Shown piece by piece: positions 50,254 through 59,533 of a stretch of DNA of 64,000 nucleotides. The DNA is taken from assembly GCA_017449495.1 (NCBI GenBank), contig JAFTFO010000006.1, forward strand, positions 1-64,000. Direction: 5' to 3'. The notes under the pieces are model-generated. The model did no database searches. It was given only the letters and a program-made list of their open reading frames with translations, and was not told the origin of the DNA. The translations under genes and the position numbers were made by a program. Origin of the DNA: Prevotella sp. (GTDB lineage Bacteria; Bacteroidota; Bacteroidia; Bacteroidales; Bacteroidaceae). Within the stretch, counting starts at the first letter, position 1. Every line of letters starts with the position of its first letter.

Positions 50254-50565
50254 ATGGCAGAAAAGAAAGCAACAGCTAAAAAGGCTACTGAGACAAAGGC
50301 AGCCGCAGCTAAGAAGACCACAACCGTTAAGAAGGCCGCTGCTCCTAAGGCAGCTGCAAAGGCAGTTCTCGCAGTAAACGCTGAGAATGCTGGTTTCAAG
50401 GCTGGTGATGTTTATCAGGCACTGGCAGCAGCAGGTAAGGCACTCACCGTTAAGGAGATTGCCAAGGCTGCAAAGATTTCTGAGGAGGAGACTCTTCTCG
50501 GTCTCGGCTGGCTCTTCAAGGAGGGCAAGCTCGCTAACGATGGTGAGAAAGTTACATTAGCTTAA
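50254..50565 (+). CDS. Winged-helix protein with histone-H1-like Lys/Ala tail
   Basis: 103 residues. The first about 42 are almost only Lys, Ala and Thr (KKATAKKATETKAAAAKK, and so on), like the tails of histone H1 and of bacterial HU/Hc1 relatives. Residues about 45-103 form a winged-helix unit (AGDVYQALAAAGKALTVKEI, AKAAKISEEETLLGLGWLF, then the wing EGKLANDGEKVTLA), as in the PF10771-type family. It probably binds DNA, possibly without sequence specificity through the tail. It is a single-gene unit with promoter and terminator, which suggests strong expression. Confidence 0.8.
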   Translation: MAEKKATAKKATETKAAAAKKTTTVKKAAAPKAAAKAVLAVNAENAGFKAGDVYQALAAAGKALTVKEIAKAAKISEEETLLGLGWLFKEGKLANDGEKVTLA

Positions 50566-50583
50566 TCCGTTAACGTACTATAG

Positions 50584-50616
50584 AAAAGGTCGGTAATCTC
50601 TTTACCGACCTTTTTT
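50584..50616 (+). terminator. Rho-independent terminator
   Basis: AAAAGGTCGGTAA, loop TCTCT, TTACCGACCTTTT, then TT; 18 bp after the winged-helix stop and 9 bp before the next ATG. Confidence 0.9.
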
Positions 50617-50624
50617 AATCTCGT

Positions 50625-50963
50625 ATGACATACGACAGGCAGATATTGAGAATACTTTCCGATGTAGGTGAACAGGGCATCAGTGTACAACTGTTGGCCA
50701 AGCATGTCTATAATCAGAATGTGTCTCTCTTCTATATGCCTGACATGGATGAAATCCGTTCTTACGTCCAGCAGTATCTTTTAAAGAATTCTAAGTCATC
50801 GGCCTCATTGGTTGAGAGCATGGAACGTCGAGGGTTTTATCGTCTGAACACGCAGAATAATGCTGATGCCCGTCAGTTGATGATAGAGTTCCGTGAGGAT
50901 GCCTCTACGGAAGAAAAAGAGGAGAAGCCTGTCAAAGACCTCTCCCTCGATTTGTTTATCTGA
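50625..50963 (+). CDS. Small conserved-looking protein, possible helix-turn-helix
   Basis: 112 residues, not recognised as a named family. Residues 5-60 read as helices typical of a winged-helix start (RQILRILSDVGEQGISVQLL, then AKHVYN), followed by ERRGFYRLN like a wing; the tail from about 90 is acidic (EDASTEEKEEKPVKD). No signal peptide. It starts 9 bp after the terminator of the preceding gene, so it needs its own promoter or terminator read-through. Codon use is like its neighbours, so it is probably real. Confidence 0.65.
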   Translation: MTYDRQILRILSDVGEQGISVQLLAKHVYNQNVSLFYMPDMDEIRSYVQQYLLKNSKSSASLVESMERRGFYRLNTQNNADARQLMIEFREDASTEEKEEKPVKDLSLDLFI

Positions 50964-50980
50964 TAATCTGCTTTTTACAT

Positions 50981-51571
50981 TCAAAGCTGTTTGATGACTT
51001 TTGCGGGAACACCTGCCACCAGAGTATGGGGTGGGACATCCTTAGTGACGATGGCACCGGCAGCTACGACTGAGTGCGTACCGATTCTTACGCCAGGTAG
51101 GATGACAGCGTTGGCACCAATCCAAACATCGTCCTCGATGGTGACGGGTATGGTGCTAACGCCTTGTTCGTCAATCCGTTTGCTTACTTCTGCAAAGTTG
51201 TGGTTCAAAGCTGTAACGGTGATGCCCTGTGCTAAGTTGACATGGCTTCCGATAGTCACGGGACCGATGACGGTATTATGGAGTCCTACTCTGGTGTGGT
51301 TCCCGATAATGACATCTCCCACGGCATTGTTGATGCAGGCACCAGACTCTATGACCGAATAGTTGCCTAACCGGAAATGACGGTAGGGTGGTGTGTCCAT
51401 TCTGACAGAACGGTGAATCACCGAGTGCCTGCCCCGGTGTTGATATAAGGGAGCCAGAAGTCTGATGTACCAACGAGGTCGTGTCTCCACCTGGTTCATG
51501 ATGAGCCAATCCACAAACCGCTTGAGCTTTGGATTACCTTTGAACTGTTGTCTGACGGATTCGTTATTCAT
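50981..51571 (-). CDS. Left-handed beta-helix (hexapeptide) acyltransferase
   Basis: 196 residues. The C-terminal 120 hold hexapeptide repeats ([22 protein letters not shown] and [20 protein letters not shown] in shorter runs), with the catalytic-type His in ALNHNFAE and the usual GVPAKVIK end. Typical of O-acetyltransferases of the LacA/CatB/WcaF kind acting on sugars with acetyl-CoA. It is divergent from glf across overlapping promoters and opens the surface-polysaccharide region. Confidence 0.87.
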   Translation of the reverse strand: MNNESVRQQFKGNPKLKRFVDWLIMNQVETRPRWYIRLLAPLYQHRGRHSVIHRSVRMDTPPYRHFRLGNYSVIESGACINNAVGDVIIGNHTRVGLHNTVIGPVTIGSHVNLAQGITVTALNHNFAEVSKRIDEQGVSTIPVTIEDDVWIGANAVILPGVRIGTHSVVAAGAIVTKDVPPHTLVAGVPAKVIKQL

Positions 51572-51593
51572 CTGATGATCTTGTTTACGACGA

Positions 51594-51625
51594 CAAAAAT
51601 ACGAAAATATTTGTATATTTCCAAA
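51594..51625 (-). promoter_or_regulatory. Promoter of the acyltransferase gene
   Basis: Minus-strand TATTTTTG (51594-51601) and TTTG (51622-51625), spaced 20 nt. It overlaps the plus-strand glf promoter. Confidence 0.7.
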
Positions 51626-51641
51626 TTTTTCTCTATTTTTG
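51610..51641 (+). promoter_or_regulatory. Promoter of glf
   Basis: TTTG (51610-51613) and TATTTTTG (51634-51641), spaced 20 nt; ATG 51661 follows 20 bp later. Confidence 0.75.
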
Positions 51642-51660
51642 CAGAAAATATGTGTGAAAT

Positions 51661-52794
51661 ATGAAAAAAGAATACGACTATCTGATTGTTGGTGCAGGTA
51701 TTTATGGTTCCACCTTCGCCTGCATGGCCCATCGTCAGGGGAAGCGTTGTCTGGTGATTGACAAGCGTCATCATCGTGGTGGTAACATCTATTGTGAGAA
51801 CATCGAGGGCATCAATGTCCACAAGTATGGTGCCCACATCTTCCATACCTCCAATAAAAAGGTGTGGGAGTTCGTGAACTCCATTGTCGAGTTCAATCGT
51901 TATACGAACTCACCGATAGCCAATTATAAGGGTAAGCAGTATAATCTGCCATTCAATATGAACACCTTCTATCAGATGTGGGGAGTGCTGACACCTGCGG
52001 AGGCTCAGGCTATGATAGAGGAACAGCGTCAGGAAGCTTTGGCCAAGATGAAGGCAGAGGGTGTGACTGAACCTCGGAATCTGGAGGAACAGGCCCAACT
52101 GCTTATTGGTAAGGATATCTACGAAATACTGATTAAAGGTTATACAGAAAAGCAGTGGGGGCGTAAGTGTAGTGAGCTCCCTGCCTTTATCATCAAACGT
52201 CTGCCTGTCCGTTTCGTTCATGACAATAACTACTTCAACGATCGGTTCCAAGGTATTCCTATGGGTGGCTTCAATAAGCTGATCGACGGCATGCTGGAAG
52301 GAGTAGAGACCCGTCTGGATGTTGACTTCTTTGACGACCGTCAGCACTGGGAGCAGATTGCTGATAAGATTCTCTATACAGGTAAGTTGGACGAATACTA
52401 TGGCTATCGCTTCGGTAAGTTGGAGTATCGTACAGTGCGTTTCGAAGAGGAAATCCTCGATATGCCCAACTTCCAAGGCAATGCTGTGATGAATTTCACA
52501 GATGCCGAAGTGCCCTATACCCGTATCATCGAACATAAACATTTCGAGATGTTTGGTGAAGACGTTTATCGTTGTCCGAAGACCGTTATCTCCCGTGAAT
52601 ACTCGTCAGAATGGAAAGAAGGCATGGAGCCGTATTATAGCGTGAATGATGAGAAAAACATGTCTCTCTATCAGCAATATAGAGATTTGGCAGACCGTGA
52701 GGAGAATCTAATCCTTGGTGGTCATTTGGCCGAATATAAATATTATGATATGGCTCCCATCGTTGAGAAGGTGATGGGGCTCTTCGATGATTAG
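51661..52794 (+). CDS. glf: UDP-galactopyranose mutase
   Basis: Flavoenzyme converting UDP-galactopyranose to UDP-galactofuranose for surface glycans. 377 residues, full length. The FAD-binding N-terminus is [19 protein letters not shown], then [30 protein letters not shown] and the C-terminal [15 protein letters not shown]. The presence of glf implies galactofuranose in the polymer built by the following genes. Confidence 0.95.
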   Translation: MKKEYDYLIVGAGIYGSTFACMAHRQGKRCLVIDKRHHRGGNIYCENIEGINVHKYGAHIFHTSNKKVWEFVNSIVEFNRYTNSPIANYKGKQYNLPFNMNTFYQMWGVLTPAEAQAMIEEQRQEALAKMKAEGVTEPRNLEEQAQLLIGKDIYEILIKGYTEKQWGRKCSELPAFIIKRLPVRFVHDNNYFNDRFQGIPMGGFNKLIDGMLEGVETRLDVDFFDDRQHWEQIADKILYTGKLDEYYGYRFGKLEYRTVRFEEEILDMPNFQGNAVMNFTDAEVPYTRIIEHKHFEMFGEDVYRCPKTVISREYSSEWKEGMEPYYSVNDEKNMSLYQQYRDLADREENLILGGHLAEYKYYDMAPIVEKVMGLFDD

Positions 52795-52798
52795 GCGA

Positions 52799-53971
52799 TC
52801 ATTCTTTTTCAATTAACTGTTTCCATTGTCCAGCGATTTGATCAATGTTAAATCGCTGGGCAATTTTGATGGCTTCATCCGATTTGTGTAGCCAATCTAT
52901 GTGTGTGGCATCTTCCAGTCGTTGGGCTAAATCCTGTATATCTTCATTCTTGAAGTACAGGCCGAAGTCACCCAATACTTCCTGACATGTGGGGAGGCTG
53001 GATGCAACAACGGGAAGTCCATGTGACATCGCTTCTACTAAAACCAATGGCATGCCTTCCCATCGTGAACTGAGTACGTAGATGCTACTTGAAGAATAAT
53101 AAGTCTGAATATCATTTGTGAAAGGATGTAGCTTAATGCGCTCAGTTAAATCACTCTCGACAATGAGATGTTCTAATTGCTCTTTTTCAGGGCCATCACC
53201 GACGATATCCAGTTTCCAATCCTGATTCTTTTGGGCAAACAATGCAAAAGCCTGTATTAGCAGGTCGAAGCCTTTATGTTTCGGTGAGAAACGCCCCACT
53301 GCCAAGAATTTCTTTTGTTGTCCGTCTGACCTTTTCCCTGGCTTCAGGGTCAAAGGATTGTAGATGGCTGACGGCCTGAATTCGAAGGCCTTGTCGTACA
53401 TATCCGCATCCTGTTGATAGAGCACCACCACCTCATCTAACTTCTGCAGTTGTCTGCCGTAGTGGTATTTCAGTTCCGTGCCTAAGTATGGGGATCCTTC
53501 TCTGAGCAAAGCATCGAACGAGTTATGAATCCACCCGATGACTTTGGTGTGCCCTAATCCTTTTTTGATGGTGGCCAGTCGCATGGCGAGGAAGGCATGA
53601 ACACCGATAATAACGTCATAATTTCCTTCTTGAAGAACTTTGGCCAATGCTTCCAGTCTTTCCCTTGGAAAAGAACTATGTGCATAGAAATCCGATGTCA
53701 GTCTGCATTTGGGCAGGAATTTTCTGTAAAGATAGCTATATGTTTTGCACATCTTATCCTTGATTGGGCTGACGTCTGGATATGATATGAACTGGTATTT
53801 GATAGGATAATCGGCTAATTGATATAGGGACAGGTCTTTCTTCTCCGGCTTGTCAAAGGTCACGATGGTCACGTCGTAGTCCTTGCTTAAGGCTCCGGCA
53901 ATGACGGCTGTCACCCTTTGTACCCCTCCGATGGAGAAGATCGAGTCCATCAAAAAGCATAATTTCTTCAT
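52799..53971 (-). CDS. GT4-family glycosyltransferase
   Basis: 390 residues from ATG 53971 (start MKKLCFLMDSIFSIGGVQR; the longer frame to 54019 crosses the promoter). GT-B fold with GGVQR glycine loop and C-terminal nucleotide-sugar site FLAVGRFSPKHKGFDLLIQA, LSSRWEGMPLVLVEAMSHGL (E-x7-E). Retaining transferase using a UDP- or GDP-sugar; sugar and acceptor unknown. Convergent with glf with 4 bp between stops. Confidence 0.87.
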   Translation of the reverse strand: MKKLCFLMDSIFSIGGVQRVTAVIAGALSKDYDVTIVTFDKPEKKDLSLYQLADYPIKYQFISYPDVSPIKDKMCKTYSYLYRKFLPKCRLTSDFYAHSSFPRERLEALAKVLQEGNYDVIIGVHAFLAMRLATIKKGLGHTKVIGWIHNSFDALLREGSPYLGTELKYHYGRQLQKLDEVVVLYQQDADMYDKAFEFRPSAIYNPLTLKPGKRSDGQQKKFLAVGRFSPKHKGFDLLIQAFALFAQKNQDWKLDIVGDGPEKEQLEHLIVESDLTERIKLHPFTNDIQTYYSSSSIYVLSSRWEGMPLVLVEAMSHGLPVVASSLPTCQEVLGDFGLYFKNEDIQDLAQRLEDATHIDWLHKSDEAIKIAQRFNIDQIAGQWKQLIEKE

Positions 53972-53988
53972 TTTCTGTTTATTTTCTG

Positions 53989-54020
53989 CAAAATTAGTAT
54001 TAATTCTTGATTGTTCCAAA
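53989..54020 (-). promoter_or_regulatory. Promoter of the GT4 gene
   Basis: Minus-strand TAATTTTG (53989-53996) and TTTG (54017-54020), spaced 20 nt. Confidence 0.68.
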
Positions 54021-54037
54021 CTTTTTTAGTATTTTTG
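54007..54037 (+). promoter_or_regulatory. Promoter of the GT8 gene
   Basis: TTG (54007-54009) and TATTTTTG (54030-54037), spaced 20 nt. Interleaved with the minus-strand promoter. Confidence 0.68.
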
Positions 54038-54047
54038 CAAAGAAATC

Positions 54048-55013
54048 ATGGATATAGTCATTTGTATTAACAAACAATATCTGATGCCAGCCGGTGTGAT
54101 GTTGTGTTCCCTCTTTGAGAATAATAAAGAGGAGAATATCCATATCCATGCTGTATTAGGTGAGGGTGGGGACCAATGTGTCGGTCCTTTGGAAGAGATG
54201 GTTGCCCGATATCATCAGGACATCTGTTTCTATCAACTGAACGACTCCCGCTTGGATGCTTTTCCTGTTGGCCTTTATTTTCAGGAGCCGTTTATTACTA
54301 AGGAGGCTTATTTCCGACTCTTTGTGATGGATGTTTTGCCTCAGGAACTGTTGAAGGTGCTTTATCTCGATGTTGATATGGTCATCTGTGGCAGTATCCG
54401 TGAATTGTGGGATGCAGATATCAGCGACGTAGCTGTCGGTGCCGTGCCAGACTGTTTTTATAACGATGTCCATGAGACGAATCGGCTTGGCTATGAAGTC
54501 GGACTTGGTATTTTCAACTCCGGTGTATTGTTGATTAATCTGAAGTACTGGCGTGAACATGATGTGATGAAAGACTTTGCGGCTTATGCCACAGAGGCTA
54601 AAGACCATCTGAAGTATCATGATCAGGATGTCCTGAACTATGTGTTCCGTCATTCAAAGAAAGAACTGCCTATCCGTTTCAATCTTCAGACTATTCACAT
54701 GTATCATGACCGTTTCCGCTATCTCCACTTCCGTCTTTTCGAGGAAGTTCGGGAAGCCTTCCGTCATCCCGTGGTCATCCATTATACTGGGCCAGAAAAA
54801 CCTTGGTACAGCAATGCCTATCATCCTCTCAAAGACTATTTCGAGCAGTACCGTCAGATGACGCCTTGGAAAGATGAACCGTTGAGGCGTTTACATATCC
54901 CTATCAAGAAATGGTTCCGCCATTTCCTTGTCTGTGTCCGTCGTCGCGATATGCACTTCCACGCCAGCTATTTTGATTCTTATTTCAGGTATTATCAGCG
55001 CGATTCTCTCTGA
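54048..55013 (+). CDS. GT8-family glycosyltransferase (LgtC-like)
   Basis: 321 residues. N-terminal MDIVICINKQYLMPAGVML and the DxD metal motif in KVLYLDVDMVICGSIREL; later GIFNSGVLLINLKYWRE, KYHDQDVLNYV and VIHYTGPEKPW are GT8 hallmarks. Retaining galactosyl- or glucosyl-transferase for LPS or capsule. The last 29 bp overlap, tail to tail, the 3' end of the facing gene. Confidence 0.9.
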   Translation: MDIVICINKQYLMPAGVMLCSLFENNKEENIHIHAVLGEGGDQCVGPLEEMVARYHQDICFYQLNDSRLDAFPVGLYFQEPFITKEAYFRLFVMDVLPQELLKVLYLDVDMVICGSIRELWDADISDVAVGAVPDCFYNDVHETNRLGYEVGLGIFNSGVLLINLKYWREHDVMKDFAAYATEAKDHLKYHDQDVLNYVFRHSKKELPIRFNLQTIHMYHDRFRYLHFRLFEEVREAFRHPVVIHYTGPEKPWYSNAYHPLKDYFEQYRQMTPWKDEPLRRLHIPIKKWFRHFLVCVRRRDMHFHASYFDSYFRYYQRDSL

Positions 55014-57276
55014 CTATCTCTTTGAACAGTTGATCCCATTGTTGCATGATGCGGTCAACAGTGAATCGCTGGATACTTACTGATGCTTTTTTCCCCATCT
55101 CTTTTCTTAAGGTCTCATCCTCTATCAGCCTACAGATGCCCTCTGCTAACTTTTCTATATTACCATTTTCGCAAAGGAGTCCATCTTCACCGTTAGTAAT
55201 GATATCTCGTGGTCCGCAGGGACAGGTGAAGGCAACGGGAGCCAATCCGGAAGACATAGCCTCCATCAGCACTAATGGCAGACCCTCAAAGCGTGAGCTT
55301 AGTACAAAGATGGAACTTTCCCGATATTTCTCTGCAATGTGATTGACAGGACCATTGCAAGTGATAGCCTTTTGCAGCCCAAGTTTGTCTACTTGTTGTT
55401 GGTAAGCCTCTCTATTGCCTCCACCATAGATGTTAAGTGCCCAATCTGGATGTTTCAGGTGGACAATCCCCCATGTAGAGATCAGCAAATCAAACCCTTT
55501 CTGATAGGTATATCTGCCCACAGCGATGACTTGTTTGGAGGTACATTCAGAGGTTATCCCTTGTTCAATCGTGATGGGATTGGGAATGACAATTTGGTTT
55601 GATAGTCCTTTCCAGTATGCTGAATCTTCATGGGTGAGTACCACAAACCGATCTAATTGCTTCACCTTCCGGTCTAACTGTGCCATCCATCGGTTGGTAA
55701 TCCATTGGTTCGCGAAACCTGGCAGGAAACCGAAGTTCGCCTCTCTGTACTTGTATCTTCCGAAATGAATCTCACCTACTTTGGCACTCCCGTCATGAAT
55801 ATGAGTGAGGAAATTTATTTCCCTTCGCAATAGGGAGATGGTAATATCTGGTTTTAGAAGGTTCAGACACCTTTCTAACCTCTGTCTGTATATGGCCATC
55901 CTTTTCTGGTAGAGATATAGTCTCTTCCAGATGGGGTGTTGCCAGAGATTGTCGATGTTGACATCCAATTGAATGACTTGGATTTTATCTGAAAGCGGAA
56001 AATAGGGAGTTGTCCCCTTGTCGTCAGTGATGATAATACTCACGTTGTAGCCCAGTTGTTCTACCAGATAGTCGGCTTTGGTTGTCAACACCCTTTCCAT
56101 ACCTCCAGAATGATCCAACGACGGGATACAATAGGCGATATGTGTCTGTTGGCGTTTTTCTTGGGTGAGATTCACCGTGTTGATAACCTTTCCCATCTGG
56201 TGTTTCCACGACAAGTTGGCTATGGAGTCTCTAATCTCTTGTGGAGTGATGGTCAACTGTTGGTAGAAACCGATAATATCTTCAATTCTGACAGTTGTCT
56301 CGTCTGCAGGTACTTTCAGTACATACGGCCTCTGGTCAAAGTCTGTATCAGTTTCCGAATAAACGAAGGGAATACCCCTGGCGGCATACTCACGATTTTT
56401 CAAAGTCTTGATATGGTCGATGCCTACACGATGCCTGCCCAAGCTACCTATACCAAAGTCACATTGGTCGAATATCTCATCCAGTTCTTCCCCATGTTTC
56501 TTACCATAGAGAATAACATATGGCTCAAGGTGATTAGTCTTGATGATTTCTGTGATTTCAGCCTCCTCTACGGGTGAGAAGAAATAGCCAACCACATGGA
56601 AATACACCTTCATTTCCTTGGGTGTAGCGTAATAGTCCGCCAATCCTTTGATGACTCTGTCAAACCCATGCCAGCGATGAATCTCTGCCACACCAATCAG
56701 GTGTAACTCGTTGGACGGATGATGGCATTCCTTTTTCATCCTGACAGAACCGAAATCAATACCATTGGAAATACGGATGGTCTGTTGCCCGAAGATGATG
56801 TCTTCTTCAGAGAAAGTTACGATGGCATCTAATTGCTTGGCAAACAGATTTCTAAACAACTTATCCTGAATCAGTTGCCTTCGCATCGACTTATTGAAAT
56901 ATTCCTGATCGTATGGGTAAGTAGGAATTTCCATCACTACCTTCATGCCTGCTTTTTTCATCCGTCTTACCATGTGTATAGTAAACGGATTAGCATTATG
57001 GTTGGAGCGTATATAGACGAATTCTATCTGGTTTTTGATTGCGTAGTTCACGATAGAACCGAACTCGGTTCGTTTCAAGATTTTTCCTCTCTTGCCGTTG
57101 CCATAGTCTGCAATAACCGTTTCGTCGGCAATTCTTCTCTTTGAACCGTTCTCATCCATATAGCACAGATGCGCCTCATGACCATTGGCCTTAAAGGCTT
57201 CCAACTGGTAACTGATTTTCTTGCTGATACCGTTGTTTGGATCGAATCCGTGGAATATGAGGAATAATATGTTCAT
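54985..57276 (-). CDS. Double-domain GT4 glycosyltransferase
   Basis: 763 residues from ATG 57276. Two GT-B transferases in one chain: N-terminal half about 1-370 (GFDPNNGISKKISYQLEAF start; LHLIGVAEIHRWHGFDRVIK; DFGIGSLGRHR) and C-terminal half about 385-763 (SLDHSGGMERVLTTKADYLV; VIAVGRYTYQKGFDLLIST; LSSRFEGLPLVLMEAMSSGL). The C-terminal half has the full E-x7-E motif; in the N-terminal half the equivalent is less clear, so that domain may be divergent or act with another partner. It could add two sugars in sequence. Starts 4 bp after the preceding GT2 stop. Confidence 0.84.
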   Translation of the reverse strand: MNILFLIFHGFDPNNGISKKISYQLEAFKANGHEAHLCYMDENGSKRRIADETVIADYGNGKRGKILKRTEFGSIVNYAIKNQIEFVYIRSNHNANPFTIHMVRRMKKAGMKVVMEIPTYPYDQEYFNKSMRRQLIQDKLFRNLFAKQLDAIVTFSEEDIIFGQQTIRISNGIDFGSVRMKKECHHPSNELHLIGVAEIHRWHGFDRVIKGLADYYATPKEMKVYFHVVGYFFSPVEEAEITEIIKTNHLEPYVILYGKKHGEELDEIFDQCDFGIGSLGRHRVGIDHIKTLKNREYAARGIPFVYSETDTDFDQRPYVLKVPADETTVRIEDIIGFYQQLTITPQEIRDSIANLSWKHQMGKVINTVNLTQEKRQQTHIAYCIPSLDHSGGMERVLTTKADYLVEQLGYNVSIIITDDKGTTPYFPLSDKIQVIQLDVNIDNLWQHPIWKRLYLYQKRMAIYRQRLERCLNLLKPDITISLLRREINFLTHIHDGSAKVGEIHFGRYKYREANFGFLPGFANQWITNRWMAQLDRKVKQLDRFVVLTHEDSAYWKGLSNQIVIPNPITIEQGITSECTSKQVIAVGRYTYQKGFDLLISTWGIVHLKHPDWALNIYGGGNREAYQQQVDKLGLQKAITCNGPVNHIAEKYRESSIFVLSSRFEGLPLVLMEAMSSGLAPVAFTCPCGPRDIITNGEDGLLCENGNIEKLAEGICRLIEDETLRKEMGKKASVSIQRFTVDRIMQQWDQLFKEIVRENRADNT

Positions 57277-57280
57277 GCAC

Positions 57281-58336
57281 TTATATAAGTCGTCTTGACT
57301 TGCCAATTATTTTGATAATGGCAATTGATATGAATGGTGGTAGGTTTCCTAATAGCCAAAATATAAGATTGATAGACTTGTAATGCTTGAATTTAATGAT
57401 TTCATTCCAGGAAAGAGGATGACGCATGGCATCTCTGTATTCCTTGTATGGAATAGGTTCTGACAAATGTGACTCGTTACGTAGTGCTCCTGTAATAGCA
57501 TAAAACATAGCTCGCATCATCTTGGTTATCCTTGTCTCGAAATATTTTTTCTCCTTAAGACTTAGACATTGCACTTTTAGATATTCATGGTTATTAATGT
57601 TTTGTCGGACTTCTTCTGCTTGGATGATATCTCTTTTTTGAAAATTGGAGAGAGAATTGTCTCTGATTACATAGTGGTATGTCAAGTCGGAAATAAACGC
57701 TGCAGATGTTACCAGAGGTTGCATATCAGCATTAAAGAGAACGTCATCCCAAAATTTAGTTTGATGGAACCTTAATTGGTGTTTCCTCAGGAAATCCGAT
57801 CTTAACATGATGTTCCAAATGAAATTGTTCAGCCGGAGTTTTTTCGTATTGTCATTAGCAAAACTTGCTAATAGGTCTTCTCCTCTTAAAACTGTGTCAG
57901 GCAGGTTTATACCATCAACACCGCTATTATCGATGGGATGACCAAATTCATTAACAGGCAAAACCGAACCGTATGTCGCTTCAACTTGGGTTTCCTCAGC
58001 CTTTTGATACAACTTGGGGATTGCATTATCAAAAAGGAAATCATCACTGTCAATAAGGAAAATGTATTTTCCTTGTGCCTCGTCAAGCACTCTGTTGCGT
58101 GCTGCCCAACAGCCTAAATTCTGAGGCTGTCGTATAATCCTGATTTTGTTGCCTTTAGGATGGTTGGTTGCTAATTCTGTGGCTATGTCAATGGATTTGT
58201 CTGTCCCACAATCATCAATAACAAGAATTTCCATGTCTTCAAAGTCCTGTTCCAAAACTGACAAGAGGGAGCGCTTGATATATTTCTCAACGCCCCAGAC
58301 AGGCATGCCTATTGTTATTTGATATTTATAATCCAT
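57281..58336 (-). CDS. GT2-family glycosyltransferase (paralogue A)
   Basis: 351 residues, GT-A fold: ITIGMPVWGVEKYIKRSLLS, LVIDDCGTDKSI, FLIDSDDFL with the DxD-like metal site. Similar throughout to the next upstream gene (58349-59410), so the pair is a tandem duplication. The C-terminal about 30 residues are hydrophobic (INLIFWLLGNLPPFISIAII) and may touch the membrane. AT-rich compared with the 40-50 kb genes. Confidence 0.88.
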   Translation of the reverse strand: MDYKYQITIGMPVWGVEKYIKRSLLSVLEQDFEDMEILVIDDCGTDKSIDIATELATNHPKGNKIRIIRQPQNLGCWAARNRVLDEAQGKYIFLIDSDDFLFDNAIPKLYQKAEETQVEATYGSVLPVNEFGHPIDNSGVDGINLPDTVLRGEDLLASFANDNTKKLRLNNFIWNIMLRSDFLRKHQLRFHQTKFWDDVLFNADMQPLVTSAAFISDLTYHYVIRDNSLSNFQKRDIIQAEEVRQNINNHEYLKVQCLSLKEKKYFETRITKMMRAMFYAITGALRNESHLSEPIPYKEYRDAMRHPLSWNEIIKFKHYKSINLIFWLLGNLPPFISIAIIKIIGKSRRLI

Positions 58337-58348
58337 TGTTAGTGTAAG

Positions 58349-59410
58349 TTATAACAAATGCTTCTGCTTACCCAATATTTTTTGCGCAAATACTGAAAGG
58401 GTTGGAGGTAAGACGCCTATAAACCAGAACCCTAAATTCGCTATCTTGTATTTCTTAAAACGTACAATCTCCCAAAATCCAATAGGATGAATCATTGCAT
58501 CCCGAATTGCTGTATCTGTTAGGCGTGGCGTAATCTTATCTCTGTTTTTGAGAGCACCGCAGATAATATAAAACATATAAACCATTACTTTTGCGCACCT
58601 GATCTCATAATATGGCTTGTCTTTTAAGTCTTTGACTTGGTTCTTGATATAGGAATAAATCTTGATATACTGTTCGATTTCAGCAAGTTTTATCTCTTTT
58701 CTAAGTTGGAAATTTGATAGGGATCCTGGCCTCAAGACATAATAATAAGTATCATCAGGAAGCAATACTGCTCTTTCAATGAGGGGCTGCATATCTGTTT
58801 CAAACAAGATGTCGTCTGCAAATCTTGTGTCATGGAATCTCAGTTGGTGTTTCTTGAGAAAATCCATTCTAAGCAACACATTCCAGATGAAGTTATAAAG
58901 TGTTGCATGCAAATTTTGATTGGCATAACTGGCTAGTTCATTTTTTTCGAGCAATGTTTTAAAAGGCAATTTCATGTCACCATGGCTAAAATTAGCGGAA
59001 CGACCTTCTTCATCTACAGATTCAACAGATCCATAGACTGCTTCCGCATGATATTTTTCAGCAGCTTCATACATTTTCTCCACAGTGTCTTCTGCCAAAT
59101 AGTCATCGGAGTCAACAAGTAAAAGATACTCGCCTTGGGCTTCGTCTAGGATTCTGTTTCTTGCAGCCCAGCAACCCATATTATGGGGTTGAGTAAGAAT
59201 CTTAATGCATTTCCCTTTTGGATGGGATGCTTGAATCTCTCTGACTATATCCATTGACTTGTCCGGTCCCAGATCATCCACGACCAATACCTCTATTTCG
59301 TCTTCGAAAGTTTGGCTTAGTACTGAATTCAGGCATTTGCGGATGTATTTTTCAACACCATAAACTGGCATGCCAATTGTAACTCTATATTTGTATTCTA
59401 TGTCTGCCAT
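58349..59410 (-). CDS. GT2-family glycosyltransferase (paralogue B)
   Basis: 353 residues from ATG 59410 (MADIEYKYRVTIGMPVYGVE; the longer frame is not needed). Same layout as paralogue A: VLVVDDLGPDKSMDIVREI, LLVDSDDYLAED, FIWNVLLRMDFLKKHQLRF and the hydrophobic end IANLGFWFIGVLPPTLSVFA. The two are 12 bp apart and are probably specialised for different linkages. Confidence 0.88.
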   Translation of the reverse strand: MADIEYKYRVTIGMPVYGVEKYIRKCLNSVLSQTFEDEIEVLVVDDLGPDKSMDIVREIQASHPKGKCIKILTQPHNMGCWAARNRILDEAQGEYLLLVDSDDYLAEDTVEKMYEAAEKYHAEAVYGSVESVDEEGRSANFSHGDMKLPFKTLLEKNELASYANQNLHATLYNFIWNVLLRMDFLKKHQLRFHDTRFADDILFETDMQPLIERAVLLPDDTYYYVLRPGSLSNFQLRKEIKLAEIEQYIKIYSYIKNQVKDLKDKPYYEIRCAKVMVYMFYIICGALKNRDKITPRLTDTAIRDAMIHPIGFWEIVRFKKYKIANLGFWFIGVLPPTLSVFAQKILGKQKHLL

Positions 59411-59533
59411 AATAAATGGTTTAAATTTTGATGCTAAATTAATTCTTTTCTTCCAATTACCCAAATTATTTTAGAAAAAATGGTGATTTTCTATCTATTT
59501 TTAGTATGTTTTAGAGGTGAATGGGTAAATTAC

